Below, piece after piece: positions 5,397 through 7,435 of a DNA stretch of 7,435 nucleotides. The notes under the pieces were generated by a model that saw only the letters and a program-made list of their open reading frames with translations, did not search any database and was not told the DNA's origin. The number at the start of each line of letters is the position of its first letter. Position 1 is the stretch's first letter. The translations under genes and the position numbers were made by a program. Source of the stretch: an uncultured Polyangiaceae bacterium (GTDB lineage Bacteria; Myxococcota_A; Polyangia; Polyangiales; Houyiibacteriaceae); NCBI GenBank assembly GCA_947259605.1, contig CAMYMX010000154.1, forward strand, positions 1 through 7,435, given 5' to 3'.

Positions 5397-7013
5397 ATGA
5401 ACGACAGTCGAAAACGGAGTTTCTGGGGCTGGGGGTGGGAGCACAAGTTCCCCGATACCGCCGCCCGAAAGGCAATGGGCGAGCACGCGCAGCTGATGTT
5501 GGGCTTTGCGCCGCAGCGTTGCGATGAGCCTCCATCACTCGACGCCATCGCGCTGGGAGCGCCGCGTATCGGCGTGCCGTCCGGGCTCGATGGCGTACTG
5601 AGCGACGATCACGAAGCTCGGGTCAGGCACACCTACGGCCGGTCCTTCCGCGACATTCTTCGTGGTTTTCGAGGCGACTTCGAGTCCGCGCCCGATCTCG
5701 TTGCGACCCCACGGACCGAAGAAGACATCCGCACCCTGCTCGACTGGGCGTGCGATGCGAGGGTCGCGGTGATTCCTTTCGGTGGAGGGACCAGCGTCGT
5801 CGGCGGCGTCGAAGGCGACGTCGACGATCGCTACCGGGGCGTGGTGAGCCTCGACCTCGGACGCCTCGATCGCGTTCTTGACGTCGAGAAGAGCTCGATG
5901 TCTGCTCGCATCGAGGCGGGTGCGACCGGGCCGGCGTTGGAATCGCAGCTTGCAGAGCACGGCCTGACCCTCCGCCACTTCCCGCAGTCCTTCGAGTTTT
6001 CGACGCTCGGTGGTTGGCTTGCCACGCGGGCCGGCGGCCACTTCGCCACCGTGTACACGCACATTGACGACCTCGTACAGTCGATGCGCGCCGTCACGCC
6101 CGGCGGTCTTTGGGAATCACGCCGTCTGCCCGGTTCAGGCGCAGGTCCGAGCCCGGACCGGCTCATGCTCGGCTCCGAGGGGATTTTCGGCGTCATCACC
6201 GAGGCGTGGATGCGGGTGCGGCCTCGCCCGGAGTTTCGAGGAACTGCGACGGTACACTTCAGCGACTACGGTCGCGCGGTGGAGGCGGTGAGGGTGCTCT
6301 CGCAGTCGGGGCTCTATCCGAGCAATTGCCGGCTGCTCGACAAGCGAGAGGCAGCGCTCAACGCCGTCACCTTGGATGGGACGCACGTTCTGATCGTGGC
6401 CTTCGAATCGGCCGATCATCCGATTCACGCCTGGATGGACCGGGCGCTCGAGCTCGTCGCCGACCACGGCGGCACCTGTCCGAAGGGGCCTGCCTATCGG
6501 GATGGAGGCACGCCGAGCGGCGGCAGCGGCAGCGGCGGCGCCGGCGTATGGCGGGACGCATTCATCGACGCACCGTACTTGCTGAACACCATGGCGAGCA
6601 TGGGCGTCATCGCCGACACATTCGAGACCGCATGCACCTGGGACAACTTCGAGCGGCTCCACAGCGGGGTCGTCCGTGAGGTGCGCCGGGCAATGAAAGA
6701 CGCCTGCGGGCAGGGCTTCATCAGCTGCCGATTCACCCATGTCTATCCGGACGGTCCGGCGCCGTACTTCACGTTCATCGCACCCGGGCGCTACGGCGCC
6801 GAGGCCGAGCAGTGGATGGCGATCAAGCGGGCAGCATCGGACGCCGTGATCGCCCACGGCGGGACGATCACGCATCACCATGCGGTCGGCCGGGTGCATC
6901 GGCCCTGGTACGAGAAGCAGCGCCCGTCGCAGCTCGGCGAGGTGCTGCGCGCCGTCAAAGGCGTGCTCGACCCCTCTGCGGTGATGAACCCGGGCGTGCT
7001 GGTCCAGGTCTGA
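5397..7013 (+). CDS. FAD-binding oxidoreductase, alkyl-DHAP synthase (AGPS)-like
   Basis: A 538-residue flavoprotein of the vanillyl-alcohol-oxidase fold. AGPS exchanges the acyl chain of acyl-dihydroxyacetone phosphate for a fatty alcohol and so makes the ether bond of ether lipids. Family marks in order: a WGWG-type N-terminus (residues 10-13), the FAD pyrophosphate loop PFGGGTSVVGG (127-137), TRAGGHFATVYTHIDDLV (210-227; the AGPS counterpart is TRASGMKKNIYGNIEDLV), GSEGIFGV (259-266), a probable active-site Tyr457 in PAPYFTF, the His triplet HHH (493-495) and the closing LDPSAVMNPG. Length fits bacterial AGPS-like proteins; the eukaryotic N-terminal targeting region is absent. A Gly/Ser run (370-383) interrupts the cap region. 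The start ATG 5397 has GGAAGG nine bases upstream. Many bacterial members are labelled only as FAD-binding oxidases, so the exact reaction is uncertain. It converges on the GspG-like gene with a 9-bp gap. Confidence 0.85.
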   Translation: MNDSRKRSFWGWGWEHKFPDTAARKAMGEHAQLMLGFAPQRCDEPPSLDAIALGAPRIGVPSGLDGVLSDDHEARVRHTYGRSFRDILRGFRGDFESAPDLVATPRTEEDIRTLLDWACDARVAVIPFGGGTSVVGGVEGDVDDRYRGVVSLDLGRLDRVLDVEKSSMSARIEAGATGPALESQLAEHGLTLRHFPQSFEFSTLGGWLATRAGGHFATVYTHIDDLVQSMRAVTPGGLWESRRLPGSGAGPSPDRLMLGSEGIFGVITEAWMRVRPRPEFRGTATVHFSDYGRAVEAVRVLSQSGLYPSNCRLLDKREAALNAVTLDGTHVLIVAFESADHPIHAWMDRALELVADHGGTCPKGPAYRDGGTPSGGSGSGGAGVWRDAFIDAPYLLNTMASMGVIADTFETACTWDNFERLHSGVVREVRRAMKDACGQGFISCRFTHVYPDGPAPYFTFIAPGRYGAEAEQWMAIKRAASDAVIAHGGTITHHHAVGRVHRPWYEKQRPSQLGEVLRAVKGVLDPSAVMNPGVLVQV

Positions 7014-7022
7014 AGCCGCGGC

Positions 7023-7435
7023 CTAGCGTTCGTTTTCCGCGCGTGGCGCTTCGTCTTTTCGCACCCGGAAGATCACGCCGATGTCGTCCCCGCCAAGCTT
7101 CCACTTGCTCGAGTCGCGACCGCGATTGGGTCCGAATGAGTAGATGAAGACCTTGTCCCGCCTGTCGTTGCAGCTGGTGCGCACCCAATACGCGGTGCTC
7201 CAGGGGTCGATGAAGAACTCAGCGCGCTCTTCGGGCAAACCACTTCCCGTGAGCGAAGCAAAGCGACCTGTGGTGAGCCTGGAGCCTTTGGAGCGCTTGG
7301 CCATCGCGTTTAGGCGCTCGTGTCTGCCGCACAGGTCTCTCTCCTCGTCAATCAGCCTGCGAAGATCATGTTCGAGTCTTTGGATCTCGGCGCGGGCGAC
7401 CTCCACGACCACCGGGTCGGCGGCGAGCTGACCCC
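7023..7435 (-). CDS. GspG-like (type II secretion pseudopilin G domain) protein, 5'-truncated
   Basis: The frame is open to the right edge, giving 136 visible residues; GTG 7412 is an internal candidate start, but the frame continues upstream, so the true N-terminus is probably outside. An N-terminal amphipathic helix (about VEVARAEIQRLEHDLRRLIDE) is followed by a variable loop. Then comes a C-terminal segment with FIDPWSTAYWVRTSC, VFIYSFGPNRG and GGDDIGVIF. This order matches the DPWGNPY, YSxGPDG and DDI elements of GspG major pseudopilins of type II secretion. The helix lacks the usual hydrophobic pilin sequence in the visible part. Two Cys (in DLCGRH and TSCND) could form a disulfide. No other secretion gene is nearby, so it may be one of the stand-alone GspG-like proteins rather than a core pseudopilin. 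Confidence 0.6.
   Translation of the reverse strand, partial: GQLAADPVVVEVARAEIQRLEHDLRRLIDEERDLCGRHERLNAMAKRSKGSRLTTGRFASLTGSGLPEERAEFFIDPWSTAYWVRTSCNDRRDKVFIYSFGPNRGRDSSKWKLGGDDIGVIFRVRKDEAPRAENER

Overview
The window is G+C-rich chromosomal DNA with tightly packed genes, strong third-position GC bias and many long antisense shadow frames. The gene mix is a bacterial release factor 2, an orphan TatT-like lipoprotein, two short-chain dehydrogenases, an alkyl-DHAP-synthase-like flavoprotein and a stand-alone GspG-like protein. Together with hairpin-rich intergenic repeats this suits a Myxococcota or other former deltaproteobacterial genome. That placement is inference, because no rRNA or other decisive taxonomic marker is present.

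Layout. (1) 1-901, minus strand: prfB (peptide chain release factor 2), cut by the left edge. It carries a textbook programmed +1 frameshift site: 24 codons, then CTT TGA C, with a Shine-Dalgarno-like GGGGAGG three bases before CTT. (2) 902-1544: a 643-bp divergent intergenic region that holds no convincing gene but is full of structure. It has a 189-bp block bounded by 37-nt inverted arms (32/37 identical) enclosing two further hairpins, a 19-bp perfect direct repeat flanking a 244-bp segment, an array of GAA-triloop hairpins, and a G-rich tract with a distant complementary C-rich tract. (3) 1545-2829, plus strand: a TatT-like lipoprotein gene, then a small four-helix membrane protein (DUF3147/GlpM-like). 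(4) 2830-5318, minus strand: a probable three-gene operon in the order SDR, signal-peptide-bearing membrane protein, SDR. Its last stop codon abuts the stop of the membrane protein gene in a shared TGATCA palindrome. (5) 5397-7013, plus strand: an AGPS-like FAD enzyme, divergent from the SDR operon across 78 bp. (6) 7023 to the right edge, minus strand: a GspG-like pseudopilin-domain protein, cut at its 5' end.

How the genes may work together: the AGPS-like flavoenzyme and the SDR operon face each other across one short promoter region. An ether-lipid or fatty-acyl metabolism module is therefore plausible, with the flavoenzyme forming an alkyl-DHAP-type product and an SDR performing a ketone or aldehyde reduction. 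This is inference from family and position only. prfB, the TatT pair and the GspG-like gene look like unrelated neighbours. I see no clear new multi-gene system. The part least explained by known families is the repeat-rich region 945-1440.
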